Part shown: piece by piece, positions 33,801 to 41,545 of the stretch | How the letters are laid out: each line of letters starts with the position of its first letter | How positions within the stretch are numbered: position 1 is the stretch's first letter | NCBI GenBank assembly: GCA_035513575.1 | Contig: DATKBW010000023.1 | Location: forward strand, 1 to 64,000 | Reading direction: 5' to 3' | Source: JAHWKI01 sp035513575 | GTDB taxonomy: Bacteria; Gemmatimonadota; Gemmatimonadetes; Longimicrobiales; RSA9 | Length of the DNA stretch: 64,000 bases | The notes under the pieces: model-generated | Databases searched by the model: none | Told to the model about the DNA's origin: nothing | What the model saw: only the letters and a program-made list of their open reading frames with translations | Program-made: the position numbers and the translations under genes

Positions 33801-34079
33801 CAGGTCGCCCATGGAGATGACGCGCTGATCATCGAAGACCGGCCGGAACGTGGTCCCGTGGTTCGTGGTTCTCCAGATCCCCCCCGTTGCGGCGGCCACG
33901 TAGAACGTGCCGGTCCCCGGAACACCCTCCACGTCCGTGACCCGGCCGGACATGTTGGCGGGGCCCACGGGGCGCCACTCGAGGCCGGCGAGGAGCGCCG
34001 AGTCGGGCTGCTGGGCGGTCGACGGCGTGCCCGCGAGCGTGCCGATGGAGATCAACAGGACTGAGGGGCCGATGCGCAT
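30804..34079 (-). CDS. Secreted VPS10/sortilin-type beta-propeller protein
   Basis: The 1,091-residue protein has a signal peptide (SVLLISIGTLAGTPSTAQQ) and then a long VPS10-type ten-bladed propeller built from BNR signatures (YRSTDGGETWTL, YKTLDGGRSWRKV, WRSVDGGASWTEV, YRSEDGGRSWRWM, TSGDDGGSWERI). After the propeller, from about residue 850, come a low-complexity Ala/Gly-rich stretch and a C-terminal beta region (EPGEYTVALTIGGRTYTQPL) resembling a secretion or anchoring module. Such proteins are abundant in Gemmatimonadota and are annotated as glycosyl-hydrolase-like, but no catalytic residues are evident. The start is the ATG at 34079. Confidence 0.85.
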   Translation of the reverse strand: MRIGPSVLLISIGTLAGTPSTAQQPDSALLAGLEWRPVGPANMSGRVTDVEGVPGTGTFYVAAATGGIWRTTNHGTTFRPVFDDQRVISMGDLAIAPSDPDVLYAGTGEEDSRNSISPGGGVYRSTDGGETWTLTGLVGTQVIGRIVVHPRNPDIAYVAALGAIWGANRDRGLYKTLDGGRSWRKVKHVSDRAGFVDVALDPRNPEVVWAASWERVRGPWFLESGGPGSALWRSVDGGASWTEVKGGGWPSTEKGRIGLAIAPSSPDVMYAMVEAEPGDTSGLPGAAAPSSGLKGSGLYRSEDGGRSWRWMNGNNVRPFYYSQVRVAPDNPYLIHWSSTPVNFSRDGGETIGTATHDLHVDHHAMWWDPANPERFIVGNDGGIAVTWDRGGTYDFINTLPLGQFYHVSYDMGIPYRVCGGLQDNGTWCGPSRRADDEGFGDHVWYTINGGDGFYTQQDPTDSRIVYAESQGGNMARIDMATGRRTALGRPDWRERARPLLDSIAVLEGVEEPRTMTAAERAKVAAWKRRVSDDSARHDLRYNWSTPLVLSPHDPRTLYAAGNRVLKSTNRGDTLEVISPDLSNGDTMKVRVSTRTTGGITRDATGAETHGTVVALAESPVRKGLLFAGTDDGNVWTSGDDGGSWERIDHARFQGVPAGTWVSRIEPSRVDPRRFYVSFDGHRSNDFTPYVFVTDDGGRSFRSIAAGLPTGGPDFVHVIREDPVNPDLLYVGTDVGAYASMDRGRSWFRFMNGLPTVPVHDLQVHPRDRELIAGTHGRSIWIVDVVPLQELGRRTLAAAEPTLFRPKPALQYGDAPSGGENTGHRFFWGKSPDYGAEIAYFIPAAAEAAVAADESGSAQGGPAAAGERRGRQVGAGRTQAAIAILDPAGDTVATLEGPARAGVQRVYWDLQERAAPPKPKTPSELRDSIAAARAIRVIADSLITVAGKDSATVERAVQAVVSGDRSLFRRGGGGGVADPDRPGERYPGPTAGRPAGAEPAADAPGGPRMEDVADVARDISRAARERNIPGFSFRRFFGGGPNDVEPGEYTVALTIGGRTYTQPLTVIRSETFRPAETPDPEEVRLFLKSLRR

Positions 34080-34297
34080 CGTGGCTTGCTCCGGGAGCTG
34101 TGGGGGCCGGGGCGTTCGCGGGGCGTCCGCCCGACAGGGGACCGGAGGGAAGACGCCCCGACGGCCGGAATCGTTGAGCCGGCCGCCACCGCCTGCTACA
34201 TCTGTCGACGGATGCGGCCCCGGGTCAATAGCCTCGCCCCCCGGCCGGGGATGCAAGTCCCCGACCCCGCCTCGTCCACCAGTGACCCGCGACGCCG

Positions 34298-34900
34298 TCA
34301 GTGGCGCGTCGCCGCGTCGGTACGCCCGGGTGAGGCGTGACGCTTGAACTCCCGGCCTTCCTGCTCCGCGAACCGCTTCGTCTCCCGGGCCTCCGCCGCC
34401 AGGACCGCCGTGTTCTGCTGCGCGCGCCGGCGCGTGGACTCCAGCCGCATGGCCTCGCTCTCCCGGAGGTCCCGGGCCGCGCTCGTGCCGAACAGCCCCG
34501 CGGCGATCAGCAGGACGGCACCGACGATGAGACCGCCCGCCCAGTACGCCCCCACCAGCGCGCCGATCCCGATGATCGCGCCAGCGGTCAGCGCCAGCCC
34601 GGCGAGCACCGCCAGCGACAGCGCGATGCCCACCTTGGCCAGGTCCTTCACCAGCGTCCGGGCCGCGGTCTGGAGGTCATCCGACAGCGCGTCGGCAACG
34701 CTCCGGAGCTCCAGCTTCGCGAGCGTCATCTCGTCATGCGCGAGCTGGGACATGTCCTGGCCGAGGCGGCTCACCAGCGTCTTCAGGCTCGGACCGCCGT
34801 CCCCCCCGCCGCCCCCACGCCACGCGAAGGTCGGGGGCTCTTCGATGGAAGGGCCGTCCCGGCCGGACGTGGGGCCATTGAATCCCTCTCTCCTGGCCAT
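34298..34900 (-). CDS. Phage-holin-family-like (DUF1469/YqjE-type) membrane protein
   Basis: The 200-residue protein has a Gly/Arg-rich N-terminal 45 residues, an amphipathic helix (LVSRLGQDMSQLAHDEMTLAKLELRS), two membrane helices (about 92-140: IALSLAVLAGLALTAGAIIGI and GLIVGAVLLIAAGLFG) and a charged C-terminal tail. This is the Actinobacteriophage-holin III/DUF1469 layout. Despite the name, these are chromosomal envelope or stress proteins. The ATG at 34900 is preferred over a GTG four codons upstream because it has GGAGG at good spacing. It follows the DUF3618 gene directly. Confidence 0.75.
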   Translation of the reverse strand: MARREGFNGPTSGRDGPSIEEPPTFAWRGGGGGDGGPSLKTLVSRLGQDMSQLAHDEMTLAKLELRSVADALSDDLQTAARTLVKDLAKVGIALSLAVLAGLALTAGAIIGIGALVGAYWAGGLIVGAVLLIAAGLFGTSAARDLRESEAMRLESTRRRAQQNTAVLAAEARETKRFAEQEGREFKRHASPGRTDAATRH

Positions 34901-34902
34901 GT

Positions 34903-35721
34903 CTACCTCCACGGCTCCGAGACCTGCTCGCGCTCCCGGCGAGCCCGGCTGGGCCAGGCTTCGTCCAACGCCCTGCGCGCCGACTCGTTCGCCGTGTCCC
35001 GCACCACGTCCCGCGCCTTCTCGCCCGCATTGCGGATCTTGCGCTGCCCCTTCTCCACCAGCCGGTCCCGTGCAGGGCCCATCATCTCGTTCTCCCGCTC
35101 CGTCTCCGGGATCATCATCCCGGCGGCGAAGCCGAGCGCCGCGGCAATGGCCCCCGCGGCCAGCGGGTTCTCCTGCACGGCATCCTCCACCCGGCGTTCC
35201 GCGCGGCGGGCCCGATGACCCATCCGGTCCACGGCCTCGCTCGCCTTGTCACGGACCTGGTCGGCGGCCTCCGCGGCGCGGTCTTTCAGCCCCTCCTCCG
35301 CACCCGCGTTGCCGTCGTCCGTCACCCCGGCCGCGGCGGCGGTCTCCGGATAGGCCGGCAGCTCGGCCCGCTCGGAGGACGCGCCCTCCGGATGGCCGCG
35401 CCCCCGGTTCCCCGCCCCGTTCGCCACCAGCCAGGCGAGCCCCACCCCCACCAACCCGGCCGGCAGCGGGTTCTCGCGGATCGTGTCCCAGAGTCCGCGC
35501 CCGGCGTCGTTCACTTCGTGCTCGATCCCACGCATCGCTTTCCTCGCCTTGTGCTTCATGGTGTCCTTTGCGTCCTGGACCTGCTCCCGGGCGCGTGCCT
35601 TCAGCTCGCGCTGGAGCCGGTCGGGGTTCACCCGCTCTCCGATCTCCTCGATGGTCTCTCCGATCCGGGACCGCGTCGCTTCGATGCGGGCCAGGACCTC
35701 GGCTTCGGTCTCCTCACGCAT
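34903..35721 (-). CDS. DUF3618-containing envelope protein
   Basis: The 272-residue protein begins with the DUF3618 signature (EVLARIEATRSRIGETIEEIGERVNPDRL), a helical segment shared by envelope-stress cassettes. A second DUF3618-like or YtxH-like half follows: long charged helices, a short hydrophobic stretch (NPLPAGLVGVGLAWLVANG) and another near 205-225 (NPLAAGAIAAALGFAAGMM). The hydrophobic repeats, each preceded by ENPL, suggest internal duplication. It is the middle gene of a three-gene minus-strand cassette and overlaps the upstream gene by 8 bp. Confidence 0.78.
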   Translation of the reverse strand: MREETEAEVLARIEATRSRIGETIEEIGERVNPDRLQRELKARAREQVQDAKDTMKHKARKAMRGIEHEVNDAGRGLWDTIRENPLPAGLVGVGLAWLVANGAGNRGRGHPEGASSERAELPAYPETAAAAGVTDDGNAGAEEGLKDRAAEAADQVRDKASEAVDRMGHRARRAERRVEDAVQENPLAAGAIAAALGFAAGMMIPETERENEMMGPARDRLVEKGQRKIRNAGEKARDVVRDTANESARRALDEAWPSRARREREQVSEPWR

Positions 35722-36412
35722 TCTCGCCCCCCGTCCGCTCGGCCGACCCCGTCTCCGGACCGCCCGCGCCCGCCGACTCCCAGCCGCCACCGCCAGGCTC
35801 GTCACCCGCCTGCAGACCGTCCGTCGCGACCGGTCCGATGTAACCCTTCGAGCTCGCGTATCCGCCCGAGTAGCCCCCGCCGGCATAGCCACGGGACACC
35901 GGATACGACGCGTCCCGGCCCGACTCGCTGGAGCTCTTCAGGAATCGCGCGCCCATCATCCCGAGCGCGAACGCCCCACTCAGGAATACGGGCGTGTGCT
36001 CCCGCGCGAACCGCTGCACGTCCCGCGTCAGGTCATCCACGTCGCGGTCCTGGAGGTAGCGCGACACCCCGTCGGCCCGGTCCGCAACCGCCTCCACGAA
36101 ACGCCCGTACCCCTGCCGGTCCTCGGGCAGGTCCTCTCCGCCGCGCCGCAGCGCATCCGCCACCGTCCGGATCCCCCCGGCCACGCGGTCCTTCTCCTCC
36201 TCCGCACGCGACCGCGCCATGTCACCCGCTCGATGCGCCAGCTCCTCCGCCTTTTCCTTCCCCTGCTCGGCCAGGTCCTCACCCTTCTCCCGCGCGGTCG
36301 CCGCCAGGTCCGAGACCTTCTCCTGGGCCTGGTGCGCGGCCTCCTTCACTTTCCCACCCTTGCCGTGACCGGCGCCCTCCGCGCCCGTGCTCGTCTCGTG
36401 CTGGTCTGCCAT
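35714..36412 (-). CDS. Lys/Glu/Ala-rich helical protein of the DUF3618 cassette
   Basis: The 232-residue protein has a very charged N-terminal coiled-coil-like region (KVKEAAHQAQEKVSDLAAT, EKGEDLAEQGKEKAEELAH) reminiscent of late-embryogenesis-abundant and YtxH-like stress proteins. One membrane-like segment (HTPVFLSGAFALGMMGARFL) lies near 150-170, and a Gly/Ser/Tyr-rich tail follows. The start MADQHETST has GAGGAG upstream. It is the first gene of the cassette that includes DUF3618 and the holin-like protein. Together they probably form an envelope-stress or membrane-organising unit. Confidence 0.7.
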   Translation of the reverse strand: MADQHETSTGAEGAGHGKGGKVKEAAHQAQEKVSDLAATAREKGEDLAEQGKEKAEELAHRAGDMARSRAEEEKDRVAGGIRTVADALRRGGEDLPEDRQGYGRFVEAVADRADGVSRYLQDRDVDDLTRDVQRFAREHTPVFLSGAFALGMMGARFLKSSSESGRDASYPVSRGYAGGGYSGGYASSKGYIGPVATDGLQAGDEPGGGGWESAGAGGPETGSAERTGGENA

Positions 36413-36443
36413 GTCCGCTCCTCTGTGGTGAGTGGCCGTACCG

Positions 36444-36485
36444 AAAAAAAGGAGCGCCCGCACCGATTGCTCGGCTGCGAGCGCT
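36444..36485 (-). terminator. Intrinsic terminator of the YihY-lipoprotein unit
   Basis: On the minus strand, AGCGC pairs with GCGCT, then CGCA with TGCG and CCGA with TCGG around a GCAA tetraloop, followed by seven T residues. It is the clearest intrinsic terminator in the window besides the one at 25.75 kb. It lies 48 bp after the lipoprotein stop. Confidence 0.75.
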
Positions 36486-36532
36486 GTGACCTTTGCGCTC
36501 CGTGATAGCGCAATTGTCGTTCCTGTATAGGT

Positions 36533-36805
36533 TTACGTTACCTCGCCGGGATGGGCGGCCCTCTCCGGTGCCGCCGCGTCTCGACCGCCGACCTCGAGGA
36601 TGTCGGCCCTGGCCTCGGCGAGGACGGAGTCGGTGAGGGCGAAGTAGACGACGTCGTCGGTGAGCGCGAGGCGAACGGCGCCGTCCGCGGAGCGGATGGC
36701 GAAGCGGTCCTCACCGACGTCGGCGCCGCCGAAATCCACGTCCGCTCCGCCATCACCGCACGCTGCGGCGGACGCGATCAGCAGGAGCGCGAGCCAGTGC
36801 CTCAT
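36533..36805 (-). CDS. Small lipoprotein
   Basis: The 90-residue product starts MRHWLALLLIASAAACGDGG with a lipobox ending at Cys16. The short mature part (about 74 residues) reads like a small beta-rich domain (VGEDRFAIRSADGAVRLALTDDVVYFALTD) and is acidic. I do not recognise a family. Its ATG overlaps the stop of the YihY gene (ATGA), so it is translated with it. Confidence 0.7.
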   Translation of the reverse strand: MRHWLALLLIASAAACGDGGADVDFGGADVGEDRFAIRSADGAVRLALTDDVVYFALTDSVLAEARADILEVGGRDAAAPERAAHPGEVT

Positions 36806-37764
36806 TGGGGATCCTCCCGGATGACGTGTTGCTCGATGACGACCCGGACGGCCCCGGGGGCCGGCCGGATCTCCTCCCCCCGGCGGCGCGCGATGACCTG
36901 GGTGAGCTCGGCGCCGAAGAAGAAGATGTTGGCTGAGTAGTAGAGCCAGACGAGGATCAGCGCCAGCGCGCCGGCCGCGCCGAATGCGGAGCCGGGGTCG
37001 CTGCGCCCCAGATACAGACCGAGGAGCAGGTTGCCGAGCAGGAAGAGGGCGCCGGTTGCCGCGGCGCCGCTCCATGCGTCCCTCCAGGCGACGCGCGCGT
37101 CGGGGAGGATATGGAAGAGGAGCCCGAAGAGGACGGTGGCCACGAGCAGGGTCAGCCCGAGGCTGACGGCCTGGAGAGCGGCGCCGGTGAGGGGCGCCGG
37201 GAGCACCGCCCGCACGGTGTCGCCGAGGGCGGTCAGCATGGTGCTCGCCACCGTGGAGGCCAGGAGGAGGAGCGCGAGGCCGAGGATCATGAAGAAGGAG
37301 AGCACGCGCTTGGCGAGGAAGCTCCGGACGGCGCCGCGCCTGCCCGGGTCCGGGGCGACCTGCCAGATGCGGTTGAGGGCACCCTGGAGCTGCGCGAAGG
37401 CTCCCGTCGCGGCGAAGAGGAGCGCCGCCCCGCCGACCAGGACGACGAGGGGGTTTCCGGCCCCCGGGCGCTCCGCGCTTTCGAGGATCTCCCGCACCTG
37501 CGCGGCGCCCCGCGCGCCGATCAGGACCCGGATCGGCTCCAGGATGCGGGAGCGGATCTCCTCGGGGTCGGCGAAGAGGCCGGCGAACAGCATGATCAGG
37601 AGGAGGAGCCCCGGGAGGCTGAACATGGTGTAATACGAGAGCGCGGCCGCCATCCGGGGGCAGTCGTCCCGCAGGAACTCGCGCGCCGTCTCCTCGAGGA
37701 TCCGCATCCCTGCCGCTCCGTGCAAGCGCGGTTCCGTTGCGCGCGCTCGCGCGGCGCGTGCCAT
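36802..37764 (-). CDS. YihY/BrkB-family inner-membrane protein
   Basis: The product (320 residues from this start) has the conserved N-terminal segment EETAREFLRDDCPRMAAALSYYTMFSLPGLLLLI and about six membrane helices, ending before a cytoplasmic tail. This is the YihY/virulence-factor BrkB family; some members were once called ribonuclease BN. The transport or structural role is not established. The start is uncertain between Met at 37764 and Met at 37707, which has a better ribosome-binding site; the shorter form would be 301 residues. It is divergent from the phosphatidyltransferase gene. Confidence 0.85.
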   Translation of the reverse strand: MARAARARATEPRLHGAAGMRILEETAREFLRDDCPRMAAALSYYTMFSLPGLLLLIMLFAGLFADPEEIRSRILEPIRVLIGARGAAQVREILESAERPGAGNPLVVLVGGAALLFAATGAFAQLQGALNRIWQVAPDPGRRGAVRSFLAKRVLSFFMILGLALLLLASTVASTMLTALGDTVRAVLPAPLTGAALQAVSLGLTLLVATVLFGLLFHILPDARVAWRDAWSGAAATGALFLLGNLLLGLYLGRSDPGSAFGAAGALALILVWLYYSANIFFFGAELTQVIARRRGEEIRPAPGAVRVVIEQHVIREDPQ

Positions 37765-37780
37765 GGCGCCATCCTTCCGG

Positions 37781-38473
37781 ATGGCAGACACCTACAGGGC
37801 GGCGCGACTACGGAAGGCGGTCACGGCGGAAGTGGAGAAGCGGGTGCTCCGGGCGATCGCCGCGCGGCTGCCGGCGTGGGTCGGATCCGACCACCTGACG
37901 GCGCTGGGCGTCCTCGGCGCGATCGGCGTCGGCGCCGGCTACGCCCTGTCGGTCCGGAGCCCGCACTGGCTGTGGCTCGCCAGCGCCATGCTCGTCCTGA
38001 ACTGGCTCGGCGACAGCCTCGATGGCACGCTCGCCCGCGTGCGCGGGACCGAGCGCCCCCGCTACGGCTACTACCTCGATCACGGCGTGGACGCGCTGAG
38101 CACCACGGTGATCGGGGCCGGGATCGGTCTGTCGCCCTTCGTGGACCTGCGCGCGGCCCTCGCGCTCGTGGTGCTCTACCTCATCCTGTCCATCAACGTG
38201 TACCTGGAGTCCAGCGTCTACGGCGTCTTCCGCATGGATTACGGGGTGGTCGGCCCCACGGAAGTGCGGATCATCCTGGTGGCCGTCAACGCGCTCCTCG
38301 TCTGGCTCGTCCTCGGCGCCGGCCTCTCCGCGGCCCGCCTGTCCTTCTACGGTACCCTCGTCATCGCCGGGCTCGCCGCGGCCATGCTCGGCCTGTTCCT
38401 CTTCCGCTTCGTGCGCAACCTCCGGGACCTGTCGCGGCAGGAGCCCCTGAAGCGTGGCAAGCCGCGGGAGTAG
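37781..38473 (+). CDS. CDP-alcohol phosphatidyltransferase
   Basis: The product (230 residues) contains the invariant catalytic pattern DG-x2-AR-x8-G-x3-D-x3-D: DSLDGTLARVRGTERPRYGYYLDHGVDAL. Six membrane helices surround it. It transfers a phosphatidyl group from CDP-diacylglycerol to an alcohol, or uses another CDP-alcohol, in phospholipid synthesis; the acceptor cannot be read from the sequence. An upstream ATG at 37763 is also possible. Confidence 0.88.
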   Translation: MADTYRAARLRKAVTAEVEKRVLRAIAARLPAWVGSDHLTALGVLGAIGVGAGYALSVRSPHWLWLASAMLVLNWLGDSLDGTLARVRGTERPRYGYYLDHGVDALSTTVIGAGIGLSPFVDLRAALALVVLYLILSINVYLESSVYGVFRMDYGVVGPTEVRIILVAVNALLVWLVLGAGLSAARLSFYGTLVIAGLAAAMLGLFLFRFVRNLRDLSRQEPLKRGKPRE

Positions 38474-38636
38474 CGCCGTCGGGCGCGGCGCCGACCCCGG
38501 CGGCGGATGCCGGGAGCGGCCGGTTGAACGAGCCGGCGAGCAGGTCGATATTGCGCGGATGGCGAAGCGCGGCGAGAGGGCGCTCGAGCGCCTGCGCAGC
38601 GTCACGAACCCCTGACCAGACGACGGAGACGACCCC
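38474..38636. other. Gap between phosphatidyltransferase and four-helix membrane protein genes
   Basis: About 160 bp in which I see no firm gene. On the plus strand a short open stretch ending at about 38614 reads EQVDIARMAKRGERALERL, which could be the remnant of an older gene, but no start is visible. Confidence 0.3.
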
Positions 38637-39011
38637 ATGCGCTTCCTCCTCCGACTCCTCGCCACCGCCGCCGCGCTGTGGGTCGCCGTGATCCTCGTGC
38701 CCGGGATCAGCTTCACCGGCTCCTGGGTCGGCATGCTGGGCGTGGCGCTCGTGTTCGGTGTCGTCAACGCAGTGATCCGTCCGATCCTGAAGATCCTGAC
38801 CTGTCCCCTGGTGGTCCTGACGCTCGGGCTCTTCGTCTTCGTGCTGAACGCCCTGATGCTCTGGCTCGCCAGCGAGATCTCGCAGGCCTTCGGCATCGGC
38901 TTCGACGTGGACGGCTTCCTGGCCGCGTTCGTGGGCGCGCTGATCGTGGGCATCGTCAGCACCGTGCTGAACCTCCTCGTCGGGGCGCGGGAGAAACGCC
39001 GGGAGGACTGA
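38637..39011 (+). CDS. Four-helix membrane protein (phage-holin 4_2 superfamily/YvlD-like)
   Basis: The 124-residue protein has four membrane helices (about 5-22, 27-45, 58-80, 92-118) and the family pattern VLVPGISFTGSWVGMLGVALVFGVVNAVIRPILKILTCPLVVLTLGLF. The PG..F, NA..RP and TLGLF motifs match the YvlD/phage-holin 4_2 family of small chromosomal membrane proteins. It ends in a short basic tail. The function is unknown; holin action is not implied. Confidence 0.85.
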   Translation: MRFLLRLLATAAALWVAVILVPGISFTGSWVGMLGVALVFGVVNAVIRPILKILTCPLVVLTLGLFVFVLNALMLWLASEISQAFGIGFDVDGFLAAFVGALIVGIVSTVLNLLVGAREKRRED

Positions 39012-39041
39012 ACCGGCGACGGGCGGCAGGAGTCCTCGCTG

Positions 39042-41393
39042 CTACGGGATGATCGGCCGCTTGCGGAGCAGGAAGACGCCCTCCTTGCCGCTGGTCACCA
39101 CGAGGGTGCCGCTCTGGAAGAACGGGTAGTTGCTCCAGGAGCCGTCGAACACGGCCTCGTCCTCGCCCCAGGGCACGGTGTCGAAGTACCCGACCAGGCG
39201 CGGCGCCTCGGGCTCGCTGATGTCCAGGATGCGGAGCCCGCTGGTATAGTTCGACTGGTACATCAGGTTGCCCCGGACGTACAGGTTGTGGTCGATGGCC
39301 GGGTTGTCGTGGATGTACTCACCCACGAGCACCGGGTCATCGAGGTCGGCGACGTCCCAGATCAGCGTCCGGGTGCCCGCCACGACGCCGGCGGTCTCGT
39401 CGCCCTCGTCGTTCATGTAGAAATGGCGCTGGTCGTCGGTGAGCCACCCCTGGTGGGAGTACTGGACGCTGGGGTAGCTGGAGCGTGCCAGTGCCACCGG
39501 GCTCCGCTTGTCCGTGACGTCCGCGATGCTCAGGGCGGTCTCGTTGGAGCCGAAGCAGATGTGCTTGCCGCGATGCTCCGCGTCCGGGCCGTCGTAGGTC
39601 ACGCACTGCGCGTCGTGGCTGTAGCCGGTGCCGGCCCTGCCCGTCTCGGGATCGCTGAAGCACCCCGCGAACGTGGGCTGCCGCGGGGTGCGGATGTCCA
39701 CCATGTGCAGCCCGCCGCCGCACGTCTGCCCGCCCCCGCTGGATCCCACCGCGAACGCGTACCCGGCCACCGTGTCGATCACGATGTTGTGCGCGCTGTG
39801 GATCCCGTCGTAGTGGGCGTCCTCGGTGAAGGTCTGCGGCTGGCGCACGCTCCGCAGCTTCGTCAGGTCGAACACCTGGATCCCGTGCGGCCCCGCGCCA
39901 TCCGCGACGATGAACGCGTGGTCGCGGTACACCTTGATGTCGCGCCAGACGTTCGGCTGCGACCCTTCCGTCATGGGCAGGTCGCCCAGGTAGCGCGGGT
40001 TCGTCGCGTCCGTCACGTCGATGAAGGACGTGCCGTCGTAGCGCCCCACGATGGCGTATTCCCGCCCACTCTGCGGGTCCGTCCACCCCCACACGTCGTT
40101 CACCTCGACCCCGCGGCCGCCCCCGATGTCCTGCACCGGCAGGAACGCGAGCAGCTCCACGTCCTGGCACGGGAACAGGTCGGCCGCCTTCCCTCCGCTG
40201 CACGCGACCCGGCCGCCGACGATCGCCTCCATCCCCTGCACCTCGCCGACGAGCGTCGCCGCCTCGCGCCAGGCGGCACCCGACCGCTCCATCACCTGGA
40301 CGGCGCCGACACCGAAGTCCGCGCCGGTGACCCCGATCGCCGCCAGCGTCCCCGTCACGTCCGCGGTGCTCCCGAACCCGGCGCCCTGGCGGAGCCCCTC
40401 CGCCCCGATCTTCTCCACCGCGGTCCAGTCTCCCGCTTCGCCCCGATAGGCGTACAGCCGTCCCTGGAACGCGTTCGCCCCCGGCGACGCGACCCAGACG
40501 GCCGACTCGCCCGCCCCGTAGAGCGCCGCACCGAACTGGGCGTACTGCCCCGCATCGAACGGCAGCAGCGTCCGCTCCTGCTCCCAGCCGGCCTCCGCGG
40601 GGCGATAGACGTGCACCTTCCCCGTATAGGTGTCCGCGCCCACGGCGCCCACCAGCAGGCGGTCCCCGGCGAGGAGGAGCGCGTTGCCGAACGAGTAATT
40701 CTCCGGCGCGCCCTCCACCTCCAGCTTCGTCGTGTGCGACCACCGGCCGTCCGGACCGCGGCGGAACACGTACGCCGCGCCCCGGCTCCCGTTCATCTGT
40801 GGCGCGCCCGCGATCAGCATGTCGTCCCGGATCTCGATCGCCTGGCCGAACCACTGGTTCTCCACGGCGTCCGGCGCCATCAGCTTCGCTTCCTGCGACC
40901 ACCGGCCGTCGCGACCGCGCCGCAGGACGTAGACGGCGCCGCGGCTGCCCTGGTGACCCCAGGTGGCCACGGCCGCCACGTCCCGATCCCGCGCGGCCGC
41001 GCGGCCGAACGCCTCGCCCGGCCCCACGTCGGATGGCGTGAAGCGCTGCACCTCCCGCCATTGACCCCGGCCATCCTTCTCGAACGCGTAGACGGCGCCC
41101 CGGCTCTCGTTCCACACGGTCGCGCCGATCAGGGCGCTGTTGCCGTGGACGGATACGAACCGGCCGAAGCGGTCGCCCGGCGTGGCGTCCGAGGCCTCCA
41201 GCCGCTGGACCTGCGTCCACCGGCCGTCCCGGCCCTTCCGGTAGACGTACACGTGGCCGGGGCTGCGCTCGTTGAGCGCCTGCCCGACCAGCACTTCGGC
41301 GTCGCCGACGGCGACGGCGGTGCCGAATCCCTGGGCGGCCAGCGGCGCGGCAATGAAGAGCGCCAGGCCGCCGATCCAGATCGACAGCTTCAC
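39042..41393 (-). CDS. FG-GAP/choice-of-anchor-B family secreted protein
   Basis: The 783-residue protein starts with GTG (preceded by a perfect AGGAGG) and a signal peptide ending LAAQ. The N-terminal ~380 residues hold FG-GAP-like repeats (FGRFVSVHGNSALIGATVW, FGQAIEIRDDMLIAGAP, FGNALLLAGDRLLVGAVG) alternating with VYVF/RDGRW segments. The C-terminal half is the choice-of-anchor-B/LVIVD propeller (SFIDVTDATNPRYLGDLP, IQVFDLTKLRSV, LSIADVTDKRSPVALARS, LRILDISEPEAPRLVGYFD). It should be extracytoplasmic; the binding partner is unknown. The longer open frame upstream is a shadow of the DUF885 gene. Confidence 0.85.
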   Translation of the reverse strand: MKLSIWIGGLALFIAAPLAAQGFGTAVAVGDAEVLVGQALNERSPGHVYVYRKGRDGRWTQVQRLEASDATPGDRFGRFVSVHGNSALIGATVWNESRGAVYAFEKDGRGQWREVQRFTPSDVGPGEAFGRAAARDRDVAAVATWGHQGSRGAVYVLRRGRDGRWSQEAKLMAPDAVENQWFGQAIEIRDDMLIAGAPQMNGSRGAAYVFRRGPDGRWSHTTKLEVEGAPENYSFGNALLLAGDRLLVGAVGADTYTGKVHVYRPAEAGWEQERTLLPFDAGQYAQFGAALYGAGESAVWVASPGANAFQGRLYAYRGEAGDWTAVEKIGAEGLRQGAGFGSTADVTGTLAAIGVTGADFGVGAVQVMERSGAAWREAATLVGEVQGMEAIVGGRVACSGGKAADLFPCQDVELLAFLPVQDIGGGRGVEVNDVWGWTDPQSGREYAIVGRYDGTSFIDVTDATNPRYLGDLPMTEGSQPNVWRDIKVYRDHAFIVADGAGPHGIQVFDLTKLRSVRQPQTFTEDAHYDGIHSAHNIVIDTVAGYAFAVGSSGGGQTCGGGLHMVDIRTPRQPTFAGCFSDPETGRAGTGYSHDAQCVTYDGPDAEHRGKHICFGSNETALSIADVTDKRSPVALARSSYPSVQYSHQGWLTDDQRHFYMNDEGDETAGVVAGTRTLIWDVADLDDPVLVGEYIHDNPAIDHNLYVRGNLMYQSNYTSGLRILDISEPEAPRLVGYFDTVPWGEDEAVFDGSWSNYPFFQSGTLVVTSGKEGVFLLRKRPIIP

Positions 41394-41545
41394 GGATGTC
41401 CTCCTGAGATGGTGATCACCGGGAGCTTGGACCGGGCCGCTCCCGCGAAGGTTGCCGGCGCGGAAGATCGCGGGGCCGCCGCCGCCGCGCCAACCCGGCG
41501 CTGCTCGCGATACGTCGGCGCGCCCCCGTCCGGGTTCCCCGGCGG

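Noticed and set aside
38474..38636. Small gene before the four-helix membrane protein
   Set aside because: No start codon or recognisable motif; kept only as a note on the gap.
34298..39011. Prophage suggested by two 'holin-like' proteins
   Set aside because: Both belong to chromosomal envelope families; no phage structural, lysis or integrase genes are nearby.
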